Source: Gemmatimonadota bacterium (GTDB taxonomy: Bacteria; Gemmatimonadota; Gemmatimonadetes; Palauibacterales; Palauibacteraceae). From it: a DNA stretch of 27,550 nucleotides. Below the pieces are notes generated by a model, which did no database searches, was not told the origin of the DNA, and saw only the letters and a program-made list of their open reading frames with translations. Shown here piece by piece: positions 1 to 7,503 of the stretch. Within the stretch, counting starts at the first letter, position 1, and each line of letters begins with the position of its first letter. Location: the NCBI GenBank assembly GCA_029288095.1, contig JARFPW010000143.1:1-27550 (forward strand), in the 5' to 3' direction. Both the position numbers and the translations under genes were made by a program.

Positions 1-967
1 AGTCGCGCTCCCAGAACTTGTTGATTTCGGCAGGGGTCAACATGAGGTAGCGCCACACCCAGTACGCGGATCCTTCCAGCCACCATGGCGCGTCATCGGG
101 ACGCCGATAGGGCGAACCCCCGCCATCGCGCGTGTAGAGGAACAATGCCGGCGGAACGGGCCGGGGAAAGAAGAACAGATCGATAATCAGGTAAACGCCA
201 AACAGCGCGGCCAGCCACATGCCGAACGCACTCCAGTCGCGGGTCGTACCCAGCTCGAGAGACCAGTAGATCAACGCCGCGATCAACACGGGCACCGCGC
301 CGAGCAGGGCCGTGACCAGTTCTCGGAACACCAGGTACAACAGACCGACGAGCAGGAAAAATCCGATAGCGATAGCCTGGGAGCCAAGGCTCTCCAGAAT
401 GCCCGCACTGTTCAAAGCCGGCGTGGAGACTCCCACCAGCAGAATCGCGGTCAGGGCTGCGAGCGGAAGCTTGTACGCCGCGAGGAACAGGCTGGAGAAT
501 CCGGCCATCGCGAGCGGCTCGATCACATCCTCCGCAATCACTGAATCTCCAGCGGCGGCGGGCCCCCGGACGTTGACCCGACCCACCGCGGCGGATTCCA
601 GGCGGATCTCGAAATCCGACAGAGCTTCGAGCACCCGCTCTCCTACGCCGGACCGGACACGGATCCGATACCGTCCGAGCCGGCGGAAGAATCGAAACGG
701 AAGCAGAAAGGGACCGGCGAAGAACAGAATCAGGTAATAGCGGAGACGGGGCAGTTCGAGTTCCGGACGATCGATTCCCAGCCGGAACAGTGGCCTGTCC
801 ACCAGACCGGCGCGCTCGCGCTCTCCGCGCTCCCCGCCGCCGAAGCGAAGGACGCTGGCCCAGTAATCCGTATACAGGAATGGACCGCGGAGCAGTTTCT
901 GCTCGACGAGCCACGCGGCGAGAGAACCGCGTGACCCAGGATCGGACGGCCTGTCACGCATGCGCAT
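1..967 (-). CDS. Multi-pass membrane protein of unknown function (C-terminus beyond left edge)
   Basis: I do not recognise this protein. An open frame runs from ATG at 967 (second ATG at 961) to the left edge, giving at least 322 residues. An in-frame TAG lies 18 bases upstream of the first ATG, so the true start is one of these two. The start is MRMRDRPSDPGSRG, followed by a soluble stretch. Hydrophobic segments lie at about residues 76-92, 153-182, 197-215, 217-240 and 248-267. A basic linker rich in Arg (RRLGRYRIRVRSG) follows the first. The visible end is Trp-rich (WWLEGSAYWVWRYLML near 295-310). It lies 52 bases downstream of the second HEAT gene on the same strand and is probably the next cistron of the sigma/anti-sigma/HEAT unit. 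No clear Shine-Dalgarno is visible. The other two minus frames here contain no stretch resembling a membrane protein. An integral membrane location is well supported; the role is unknown. Confidence 0.72.
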   Translation of the reverse strand, partial: MRMRDRPSDPGSRGSLAAWLVEQKLLRGPFLYTDYWASVLRFGGGERGERERAGLVDRPLFRLGIDRPELELPRLRYYLILFFAGPFLLPFRFFRRLGRYRIRVRSGVGERVLEALSDFEIRLESAAVGRVNVRGPAAAGDSVIAEDVIEPLAMAGFSSLFLAAYKLPLAALTAILLVGVSTPALNSAGILESLGSQAIAIGFFLLVGLLYLVFRELVTALLGAVPVLIAALIYWSLELGTTRDWSAFGMWLAALFGVYLIIDLFFFPRPVPPALFLYTRDGGGSPYRRPDDAPWWLEGSAYWVWRYLMLTPAEINKFWERD

Positions 968-1019
968 GGCAGGGAATCTACGCTACGTCGGTCCGGGCTT
1001 CATGCCGTGCCGACGGTTT

Positions 1020-1814
1020 TCAGCGTAGCAGAACTTCCTCGAACAGATCCGTGGCCCTGGGATCCTCCGATTGCCCGAGCCAGAAGTAGACGGTCTCGAT
1101 AATCGCGGGATTTCGATTCGAGCGCGCGAGGTTCAGGAGGAGGTCGGTCCCACGGTCACCGGGGAGCTGTGTGATCGCGAACACGGCTGCCTCCTGCACC
1201 TCAGGATCCTCGTCCGACGCGACCGCGATGCCTGCCAGTTCATCGGCAGCCGCCGAACCCGCTTCCTGCGCTACCCAGAACAGGGCCATCGAGCGCACGT
1301 CCGAGGGCCGGGATCGATCACGGGAGATGTCGAGCAGTGCCGGCCACGTCTCGGCGTCCCGGGCCGCTACTGCGGCCTGAATCGCCTCCTCTGCCGACTT
1401 CTCGGGTAAGCGGGCCGCGAGTTCCAGGAGATACCGGGCGGCTGCCGGGGCGGAGACGGCGCCAAGGTTCCTGCCGTCTCCGGGCTCCCCGCCGACCTGG
1501 CTACGCACGCTGAACTCAGCCCCGGCCTCGACCCTCACCTGCACGATGACGGGACCATTCGTGCAGCGGCAGCGCTCCCGTGAGCTCATGACCGAGCCCA
1601 TGTTCCAGCGCTTTCCGTCACCCCAGACATCGGGACGGGCCGGGAACTGGAACCATACCGTCCCTTGTTCGACGCCGGTAACTGCGGACGCGATCGCCAC
1701 CGCGGAGTTCATATTCGCCGCTTCCTGCGTCACTGCCTGCGACGGGTTTGCGATCAGTAGCCCGGCCGCGACGAAGACTGTCATGGCGCAACTACTCCGC
1801 CTCGATTTCGACAT
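1020..1814 (-). CDS. Secreted HEAT-repeat protein (short)
   Basis: The 264-residue product has an N-terminal signal peptide: a basic start (MSKSRRSS), a hydrophobic core (TVFVAAGLLIA) and a likely cleavage after PSQA near residue 27. Residues about 45-110 form a small non-repeat domain with a FQFPARPDVWGDG motif and a CRC pair. Residues about 120-264 hold four HEAT-like helical repeats, with turns such as PSDVRSMALFWVAQ and DPEVQEAAVFAITQ and a final WLGQSEDPRA. HEAT repeats are protein-protein interaction solenoids, so a binding role outside the cytoplasm is inferred. The gene starts 10 bases after the longer HEAT gene. A TAGGAG sequence overlapping that gene's stop serves as ribosome-binding site, so the two are certainly co-transcribed and probably translationally coupled. 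The last repeat closely matches the last repeat of the upstream protein, suggesting a shared origin. The partner is unknown. Confidence 0.9.
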   Translation of the reverse strand: MSKSRRSSCAMTVFVAAGLLIANPSQAVTQEAANMNSAVAIASAVTGVEQGTVWFQFPARPDVWGDGKRWNMGSVMSSRERCRCTNGPVIVQVRVEAGAEFSVRSQVGGEPGDGRNLGAVSAPAAARYLLELAARLPEKSAEEAIQAAVAARDAETWPALLDISRDRSRPSDVRSMALFWVAQEAGSAAADELAGIAVASDEDPEVQEAAVFAITQLPGDRGTDLLLNLARSNRNPAIIETVYFWLGQSEDPRATDLFEEVLLR

Positions 1815-1824
1815 ATCCCGGCTC

Positions 1825-3171
1825 CTACTCGTCGAGGATGTCGAGCAGAGCCTGCTCGGCGCGCGGGTCGCCCGACTGGCCCAGCCAGAAGATCGCCTGT
1901 TGGCGGATCTCCGGATCTGATTCGTTGCGGGCGACGTCCAGCAGCTTGTCGACCGCTACCGGATCCTTCTGTTGGCTGAGAATGAACAGCGCCTGGACCT
2001 TGAGCTCACGGTCAGTGCTTCGATCGTATACGCCGACCAGGTCGGCCGCGCTGAAGCCACCGGCCTGGCTGGCCATGAACAGAGCCTGAGTGCGCGTTTC
2101 CGTGTCTTCCGACGTGTCGAGTGCGATGTCCATCAGCCACTGGCCGTTAGCCTGGTCTTCCATCTGGGACAGGCCGAACAGGATCGCCTCGCGCGTACCG
2201 TTGTCCTGCGTTCGAGAGAATAGATCCTTGAGAAAGGCAGCGTCGTCCGCGGTCCCGTGCTGGGCCAACCAGAACACGGCATTCGCCCGCACTTCCGGAT
2301 CCGCGGCATCCGATCCGGCGTACTCGCGCAGGATGGTCCCGGCCGCCGGGTCCGACATCTGCGACAGGGCGAATACGGCGTGCTCGTGCAGCTGCGCATC
2401 CGCCGGATTCGAAAGAATGGACCGCAGCACCGAGACCGTCTCCGGGGCATCGTTCTGCGACAGCCAGAACACCGCCTGTTCCCGTACCTCGGGATCCGGG
2501 TCGTTGCGGGCTACGTCCAGGATCAGGTCCACGGCCCCGTCGTCGTCCTGTTGTGTGAGTATGAACAGGGCATGCGCTCGAAGCTCCGGATCGTTGTCCT
2601 GGTCCTGAACGACCTTCCTCAGAATCGGAATCGCTCTCTCCGAGTCCATTTGCATCAGTGCGTTGAGCGCCATCAGCTTCGTTTCATCCGCCTGGCTGCG
2701 CTCCTGCCTCTGGTGCTCCGCGATCGCCCGCTCCGCATTTCGATCCCGCTCGGCGGCCTCGCGGTAGACCCACTCGGCCGACTCGGAGTCGCCACGGTTC
2801 GCCAACTCTCCCCGGACCCTTGCCAGCAACGCCCTCGCGTCGCTGCTCGTGGACGCGTCGGGGTAGCGCTGCATCTGCATTTCGAGCGCGGTCAGTGCCT
2901 CCTTGAGATGCCGGCTGCTGTCCAGGCGGCTGAGGGCGAATGCCTCCCAGTAGAGCGACTCGGCAGCATAGCGAACCTCGGAGTCCGCGCTCCGATAGGC
3001 CCGGAACAACTCGATAGCGCGTGTATACTCGGCAGCGTTCAACGCGCGTCGCGCCCGCTCGTACTGCACGGTTGCCTCATCCGATGATTGACCTTCCACC
3101 GGTATCGGCGAAGCCAGTCCGAGGCCCGTTATCAGGGCGAGCCCCACAAACATCTTCCTCATCCCGTTCAT
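1825..3171 (-). CDS. Secreted TPR + HEAT-repeat solenoid protein (long)
   Basis: The start is set at ATG 3171 because AGGAGG lies six bases upstream. Earlier in-frame starts (up to 3330) would overlap the anti-sigma gene and would put the signal peptide inside the protein. The 448-residue product begins with a signal peptide (MRKMFVGLALITGLGLASP, cleaved near VEG-QS). Residues about 33-120 look like a TPR or YbgF-like helical domain (ALNAAEYTRAIELFRAYR). Residues about 160-448 hold nine HEAT repeats of 31-33 residues, each starting with Asp (DPELR, DPEVR, DTETR, DPEIR) and carrying an A-hydrophobic-F-x-L-x-Q helix (AVFWLSQ, ALFILSQ, AIFWLGQ). The repeats are so similar that recent internal duplication is likely. 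The gene lies 49 bases after the anti-sigma gene and 10 bases before the second HEAT gene. It is probably an exported scaffold or sensor under ECF sigma control; the ligand is unknown. Confidence 0.9.
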   Translation of the reverse strand: MNGMRKMFVGLALITGLGLASPIPVEGQSSDEATVQYERARRALNAAEYTRAIELFRAYRSADSEVRYAAESLYWEAFALSRLDSSRHLKEALTALEMQMQRYPDASTSSDARALLARVRGELANRGDSESAEWVYREAAERDRNAERAIAEHQRQERSQADETKLMALNALMQMDSERAIPILRKVVQDQDNDPELRAHALFILTQQDDDGAVDLILDVARNDPDPEVREQAVFWLSQNDAPETVSVLRSILSNPADAQLHEHAVFALSQMSDPAAGTILREYAGSDAADPEVRANAVFWLAQHGTADDAAFLKDLFSRTQDNGTREAILFGLSQMEDQANGQWLMDIALDTSEDTETRTQALFMASQAGGFSAADLVGVYDRSTDRELKVQALFILSQQKDPVAVDKLLDVARNESDPEIRQQAIFWLGQSGDPRAEQALLDILDE

Positions 3172-3220
3172 CACCATCCTCCTATCCATCCTTCGTATTC
3201 CAAGCATGATCGCCGATCTC

Positions 3221-3877
3221 TCACAGCCCCCGTGCGGGGCTGACATCCGTCCAATTCCTCGAGCGCATCCGGAGCAACAGGTCGCCTTCATCCAGTCCGC
3301 TGTCGAGAATCCGAGCTTCCTGCGGATCATCCGAGTCCACCATTACGACGACCTGCATCAGCATCAGCTCGAGATCCTCCAGCAGTGCCCGCATCTCAGG
3401 GCTCGAGGCAGCCGGTGTTTCCATCAACAACCGGGTTCGCGACAGAAGTGAGCGAGCCCGCGTTCCGGTCTGTGCGTCCGGGACGCTGCTCCCCCGGTCG
3501 GCCTTTACGGTCATCAGCAGCGACTCGGCGTCGTCCAGATGGTCTCGGGTCGCCACCATGTAGGGCACCGATGAGCGCTCGGCTTGCGCGGGCACATCAG
3601 AAGGCACGGCGGCGACTTCGACGGTCCCCGCCGGCGTCATGGTCATTCTGCCGACGGCCAATCCGATCGCGAGCGCGGCCGCGATGCCGATCCACCATGT
3701 GACGCCCGAGATCGGGCGGCCCTTCTGCCGTATCGGAACTACGGAATCCGAACCTGCGTCGAGTCGAGACTGGATGTCCGACCACATTTCCTCGCGAGGC
3801 GTGGCCGGCGGAACGCGGTACAGTTGTCGTGCCGCCTCGGCGATTCGTTCCTCTACGCTGCCGTTCTCGTCTCTCAT
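3221..3877 (-). CDS. Membrane-anchored anti-sigma factor (atypical, no zinc motif)
   Basis: ATG at 3877 is chosen because it overlaps the sigma-factor stop as ATGA and has GAGGAG eight bases upstream. A GTG at 3886 is an alternative. The 218-residue product has an N-terminal cytoplasmic part (residues 1-60) with an amphipathic helix (VEERIAEAARQLYRVP), one membrane segment (about 62-78, WWIGIAAALAIGLAVG), and an exported C-terminal part with long helices containing Leu/Met runs (RALLEDLELMLMQVVV). The C-terminus is helical and acidic. The layout and the overlap with an ECF sigma gene identify it as the cognate anti-sigma factor. The HxxxCxxC zinc signature of the common ZAS class is absent, so this belongs to another anti-sigma fold. 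The exported part probably senses envelope state or binds the downstream HEAT proteins; that last step is inference. Confidence 0.82.
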   Translation of the reverse strand: MRDENGSVEERIAEAARQLYRVPPATPREEMWSDIQSRLDAGSDSVVPIRQKGRPISGVTWWIGIAAALAIGLAVGRMTMTPAGTVEVAAVPSDVPAQAERSSVPYMVATRDHLDDAESLLMTVKADRGSSVPDAQTGTRARSLLSRTRLLMETPAASSPEMRALLEDLELMLMQVVVMVDSDDPQEARILDSGLDEGDLLLRMRSRNWTDVSPARGL

Positions 3878-4416
3878 GCCACCCACTCCTCGGCGAACTC
3901 CTGGAGATCCATCCGGAGCCGGGCCCGGGCTCGCGAAAGGCGCGCCTTCGACGTGCCAGTCTTCAGCTCCAGCGCGGCTGCGATCTCCGCGTGCGTGTAT
4001 CCCTCGATGTCGTGCATCACGAACACTGTCCTGTATGCCTGTGGCAGGCCGTTCACCGCCTCGGCCAGCCGGCGCTTGAGGTCCGGCTCGGCGCGTGACG
4101 CGGGTGCAGTCATCTCATGCGATGCATCCATTGGCACTTCCCGACTCCGGATGCGCTTTACGCGGCGCAAACCGTTCAGGACCACCGACGTCGTCACCGA
4201 GTGCATCCAGGTCGAGAACGCCGCATCACCCCGATAACCGTCCAGGCGGTCGAAGGCGCGGACAAACGCGTCCTGTGTGAAGTCACGGGCCAGGCTCTCG
4301 TCTCCAGTCATCCGGTACGCCAGGCGAAACACCCGATCGACGTGCCCGTCATACAGGGTGCGCTGGGCGGATCGGTCACCGGATCGAATGCGATCAACCA
4401 GCTGCTTATCGTCCAA
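3874..4416 (-). CDS. ECF-type RNA polymerase sigma factor
   Basis: This 180-residue group IV sigma-70 factor has region 2 at about residues 8-85 (LARDFTQDAFVRAFDRL, then YRGDAAFSTWMHSVTTSVVLN). Region 4 lies at about 118-172 (VNGLPQAYRTVFVMHDIEGY, then THAEIAAALELKTGTSKARLSRARARLR), including the helix-turn-helix that reads the -35 element. The start is a TTG at 4416 preceded by CGGAG five bases upstream. An in-frame TGA shortly upstream excludes an earlier start, and the next ATG would remove part of region 2. It overlaps the anti-sigma gene by four bases. It probably drives its own operon, including the HEAT genes, from a promoter in the 83-base gap behind the beta-propeller gene. Confidence 0.95.
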   Translation of the reverse strand: MDDKQLVDRIRSGDRSAQRTLYDGHVDRVFRLAYRMTGDESLARDFTQDAFVRAFDRLDGYRGDAAFSTWMHSVTTSVVLNGLRRVKRIRSREVPMDASHEMTAPASRAEPDLKRRLAEAVNGLPQAYRTVFVMHDIEGYTHAEIAAALELKTGTSKARLSRARARLRMDLQEFAEEWVA

Positions 4417-4460
4417 CTGGACTCCGAGTGAGAGGCCCCGACCACGTGCTCATTGAATAC

Positions 4461-4486
4461 GACACGAGCTGTGCGGAAAGGGTTAC
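4461..4486 (-). promoter_or_regulatory. Candidate ECF-type promoter for the sigma/anti-sigma/HEAT unit
   Basis: On the minus strand GTAACC (4486-4481) is followed by GTGTC (4465-4461). The AAC core and the GTC core are separated by 18 bases, which fits the general ECF layout of an AAC-containing -35 and a TC-containing -10. The spacing would place transcription start about 35-40 bases before the TTG start of the sigma gene. The match is short and unsupported by a second copy, so this is a suggestion only. Confidence 0.25.
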
Positions 4487-4499
4487 CTGCTGGAAGGGA

Positions 4500-5672
4500 T
4501 CATTCGACGCCGTACACCCGAATCCTCGGGACGTCCATCGGCCTCCGTTCGATCACGACTACGTAGTCGGGGCCCATGTCCATGAGGCGGGCGTTGACCG
4601 GGATATCGACGCTGAACTGCGGCCGGCCGGCAGGATCGAAAACCAGCCATCGTTGGATCGCAGCCGAGGGGCGGACGAAGGCGCGCACCCAGGTACGGCC
4701 ATCCGCACCAATGCGCATCTGGTCGCATGCCGGCATCGTCTCGTTGATCGGCCTCTCATCGAGGAAGGACCGGGCCTGTCTCTGCTGCTCAGGGCTCAGT
4801 GAGTTCAGGCGGCTTGCCCGATAGGCGGCTACGTCGCCGGCGGTTACGGAATCCTGTGTGGCCGGCCAGCGCACGACGCGCTCGAGACCGAGCTCGGGAT
4901 CGATGACCATGTATTGGCCCGTGCGGCAGTCGGATACCAGCAACCGGTCGCCGGCCGCCGCTCCAATCAACCGAGGTTCGAACATCGGGCTGGAGACGAG
5001 CTGGACGGGTGGCTGACCGAGGAGGCCCATGCGAGCAGATGGCCATATGCCGACCGTATCGACGAGGGAGCCGTCTTCCCGCCACCTCGTGATCGCGACT
5101 TCGCTCACCTCGAACCCGATCTCCGGAGTGTTGCGCACCAGGGTGCGCATCAAGACGTGTCCCGACGCGAGACGACCCACGGCACGAGGGTTGGCGGGCG
5201 TCATGGCGAGCGGAGCGGCGTCGACCGGACCGCCGTCGAGGCTCACCGTGTACACGGTCCTGTGTCGACGGTCGAAGGCGGCGATCCGGTTCCCGTCGAT
5301 GGCCCACATAGCCGTGATCGCCGACAAGCCGGCACCATCCGCCTGGGATCCGCCGAGCGTACGCTGATAGCTCCCGTCAGGCCCGAAGACTTTGAGCCGG
5401 CGACTCGCCCCGTCGGCCACCACCAGACGTCCGTCTGCCAACCGAAGCACTGAGCTGACACCGGAAAACGAGGCGTCGGCCGAATCCTGCGACGTTGCAA
5501 GGTCCAGGATCGGGCCAGTGAGGGCTCGGGAAGGAAGCGTCTCCAACGACGGGGCCGTCACGATCGCCACTCCCGCGCTATCAGTGATCGTCGGCTCCAG
5601 CCCTCGTGGGCCCTCGGATGAGCAGGCAGCCAACGCGGCGCAGACCGCGGCAAGAAGGGGGAGACGGTTCAT
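4500..5672 (-). CDS. 6-bladed beta-propeller lipoprotein
   Basis: The 390-residue product starts MNRLPLLAAVCAALAAC. The lipobox LAAC at residues 14-17 marks a lipoprotein signal, with Cys17 the lipidated residue. The mature part opens with ITDSAGVAIVTAP, a signature also seen in the second propeller protein of this window. It continues with NHL-like strand repeats such as LRLADGRLVVADGASRRLKVFGPDG and RLASGHVLM. Near the C-terminus come SLSPEQQRQARSF and a final IRVYGVE strand. Such proteins are abundant in Gemmatimonadota and usually have no assigned substrate; a ligand- or peptide-binding role at the cell surface is the usual guess. It lies upstream of the sigma factor on the same strand with an 83-base gap, so read-through is possible but not required. 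It is divergent from the formate dehydrogenase operon. Confidence 0.88.
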   Translation of the reverse strand: MNRLPLLAAVCAALAACSSEGPRGLEPTITDSAGVAIVTAPSLETLPSRALTGPILDLATSQDSADASFSGVSSVLRLADGRLVVADGASRRLKVFGPDGSYQRTLGGSQADGAGLSAITAMWAIDGNRIAAFDRRHRTVYTVSLDGGPVDAAPLAMTPANPRAVGRLASGHVLMRTLVRNTPEIGFEVSEVAITRWREDGSLVDTVGIWPSARMGLLGQPPVQLVSSPMFEPRLIGAAAGDRLLVSDCRTGQYMVIDPELGLERVVRWPATQDSVTAGDVAAYRASRLNSLSPEQQRQARSFLDERPINETMPACDQMRIGADGRTWVRAFVRPSAAIQRWLVFDPAGRPQFSVDIPVNARLMDMGPDYVVVIERRPMDVPRIRVYGVE

Positions 5673-5828
5673 TTCTCAGCTCGTGTGTTGGTGGTGTGCG
5701 GGCAGGGTGCATATCCCGGAGGGCCCGGGCAAGTCTCGGAGGCCCGCGGGGTGTACGTTTGTGGGCGTGATCCGCGAAACCTAGCTTGCCAAACACCTGT
5801 GGCGGCGTTCCTTCGACCGGACGGCGGG
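5673..5828. promoter_or_regulatory. Divergent intergenic region (propeller gene / formate dehydrogenase operon)
   Basis: This 156-base gap separates two divergent start codons, so promoters for both directions should lie here. I see no convincing -35/-10 pair. The region is G-rich on the plus strand between about 5700 and 5770. An open frame continues upstream of the chosen formate dehydrogenase start through this gap but shows no family similarity. Confidence 0.4.
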
Positions 5829-7460
5829 ATGAGCCTGATTCACCAACTCGAGCGGCTTCAGGAGGAGCGGGGGTATCTGGAGGCCGACGCACTGAGGGAA
5901 CTCGCGCATCAAGTGGGAGCCCCGCTGTATCGACTCCAGGAACTCGTGTCCTTCTATCCGCATTTCCGCACCACCCCTCCGGCCGCGATCACGGTGGGCG
6001 TCTGCCGCGACATGTCCTGCCATCTTGCCGGTTCCGAGGGCGGTGCCGAACGACTCGCACGAGCTCTCGCCGATGAGGACGTCGATGTCGAGATCGAGGA
6101 GGTATCCTGTCTCGGCTGTTGTGAGCTGGCACCGGCTGCGAGGGTTAACGGCATACCCGTGCAGGCGGATCCCGAAGCTCTGGCGGCCTCGCTCGGCAAC
6201 GGTGGACCTGCGGGCGTCTACGCGCCTCGACATTCCTGGGTGTGTGACCCGTACGCCGGAGATCCGGAAAGCGGGTACGAGTGTTTCCGGCAGACGCTCG
6301 CCCAGGTGGACCGGGAAGGAGCGGTCGAGGCGCTGGTAAGCTCGCTGAAGGACGCCGGACTGCGCGGGATGGGCGGAGCCGGGTTCCCGACGGGATTGAA
6401 GTGGGAGATCGTCAGGAAGGAACCGGCGAACCCGAAGTACGTGGTGTGCAACGCGGACGAGAGCGAGCCCGGGACGTTCAAGGACCGGGTAGTGCTCGAG
6501 CAGCTTCCCCATCTCGTACTGGAAGGCATGCTGCTCGCGGGCCTCACGATCGGCGCCGACAAAGGCATCGTGTACTTGCGCCACGAGTACCAGGCCGCGC
6601 GGACGGCCCTCGAAGAGGAGATCCGTAGAGCCCGAGAACTCGGCTGGCTCGGCGATGACATCCTGGGTTCGGGATTCTCGTTCGACATCGAGCTGTTCAT
6701 TTCGCCTGGGGGCTACATCCTGGGTGAGGAGACCGCCCTCCTGGAGGCGCTGGAGGACCGGAGGGGAGAACCGCGCAACAAACCGCCCTTCCCCGGGCAG
6801 AAGGGCCTGTACGACCTCCCGACGTTGATGAACAATGTGGAGACATTTGCCTATGTTCCGGTCATCGGACTTCGAGGTTCGGACTGGTGGAAAGACCAGG
6901 GCAAGGGCGACAGCTCAGGACTCAAGTGCATCTCCGTTTCCGGCCATGTCGAAAGCCCGGGAGTGTACGAGATCCCGCTCGGCACGACCGTAGGTGAGCT
7001 CATCGCACTGGCGGGGGGCGTGAGTGGCGGACGCGAGCTGAAGGGGTTCGCCCCCGGCGGCGCTTCGTCGAACTTTCTGCCGGCCGAACGGGTGGATACG
7101 CCGATCGACTTCGGATCGCTGGCCGAGGCGGGCAGCATGATGGGCTCCGGTGCGCTGGTCGTGTTCGCGGAAGGGACGCCGGTGCTCCCACTAGCAGCCA
7201 ACGTCGTCCGGTTCTTCCGCAACGAGTCGTGCGGCAAGTGCGTTCCCTGCCGGGACGGCACCGAGAAGGCCGTGACGATGCTGGACGCAGCGATCGCCAG
7301 TGGCTCGGAGCTCGACTGGGAGACGCTGCGCATGCTGGAGCTGCTCCTCGTCGAGACTTCCATCTGCGGCCTCGGGTATGTCGCGCTCAACCCCGTGATG
7401 TCGGCTGCACAGCATTGGCCGGACGAAGTACCCGGGTCTGATTCAGGAGGAGGCGCCTGA
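5829..7460 (+). CDS. NAD-dependent formate dehydrogenase, fused gamma-beta (FdsG-FdsB / NuoE-NuoF type) subunit
   Basis: The diaphorase part of a soluble formate dehydrogenase passes electrons between NAD(H)/FMN and the iron-sulfur chain of the alpha subunit. The 543-residue product fuses two usual subunits. Residues 1-125 are a NuoE/FdsG-type thioredoxin-fold [2Fe-2S] domain, with ligands C59-x4-C64 and C94-x3-C98 (SCLGCCELAP). Residues about 160-520 are NuoF/FdsB-like: NADH/FMN site GMGGAGFPTG (180-189), CNADESEPGTFKDR (207-220), GEETALLEALEDRRGEPR (299-316), and [4Fe-4S] ligands C468, C471, C474 and C513 in CGKCVPC and SICG. HoxF of NAD-hydrogenases has the same fusion, but the FdsA-type gene downstream fixes the formate role. 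ATG 5829 is chosen because the NuoE helical bundle begins there (SLIHQLERLQEERG). The stop overlaps a following ATG (TGATG). Confidence 0.93.
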   Translation: MSLIHQLERLQEERGYLEADALRELAHQVGAPLYRLQELVSFYPHFRTTPPAAITVGVCRDMSCHLAGSEGGAERLARALADEDVDVEIEEVSCLGCCELAPAARVNGIPVQADPEALAASLGNGGPAGVYAPRHSWVCDPYAGDPESGYECFRQTLAQVDREGAVEALVSSLKDAGLRGMGGAGFPTGLKWEIVRKEPANPKYVVCNADESEPGTFKDRVVLEQLPHLVLEGMLLAGLTIGADKGIVYLRHEYQAARTALEEEIRRARELGWLGDDILGSGFSFDIELFISPGGYILGEETALLEALEDRRGEPRNKPPFPGQKGLYDLPTLMNNVETFAYVPVIGLRGSDWWKDQGKGDSSGLKCISVSGHVESPGVYEIPLGTTVGELIALAGGVSGGRELKGFAPGGASSNFLPAERVDTPIDFGSLAEAGSMMGSGALVVFAEGTPVLPLAANVVRFFRNESCGKCVPCRDGTEKAVTMLDAAIASGSELDWETLRMLELLLVETSICGLGYVALNPVMSAAQHWPDEVPGSDSGGGA

Positions 7461-7503
7461 TGTCAGGGAAGATCGTTGCCCCACTTTCGGGAGACGCCTG
7501 ATG
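7449..7503 (+). repeat. Imperfect direct repeat GGAG(G/A)CGCCTGATG, copies 41 bases apart
   Basis: The first copy is 7449-7462 and the second 7490-7503; 13 of 14 bases match. Each copy contains a GGAG-like ribosome-binding site, a TGA stop and an overlapping ATG (TGATG). The block at the end of the fused FdsG-FdsB gene is thus duplicated at the start of the small membrane-protein gene. This may reflect insertion of that gene with a copied translational junction, or convergence on a good coupling signal. Confidence 0.6.
7460..7501 (+). CDS. Possible 13-codon mini-ORF linking two cistrons
   Basis: ATG 7460 overlaps the preceding stop (TGATG) and opens a frame of 13 codons, MSGKIVAPLSGDA. It ends in a TGA (7499-7501) that again overlaps the next ATG (7501). 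CAGGAGGAGG lies just upstream as a strong ribosome-binding site. It could be a translated coupling peptide or the stub of a gene whose remainder was replaced. Nothing at protein level proves that it is translated for its product. Confidence 0.3.
   Translation: MSGKIVAPLSGDA

Noticed and set aside
93..914. A 273-codon minus-strand frame within the left-edge gene
   Set aside because: Its translation is an Arg/Ser/Pro-rich shadow. The neighbouring minus frame gives a coherent membrane protein open from 967 to the edge.
5685..5828. Upstream extension of the fused FdsG-FdsB subunit by 48 codons
   Set aside because: The extra residues are Gly/Pro/Cys-mixed without family similarity, and the NuoE-type helical bundle begins at ATG 5829.
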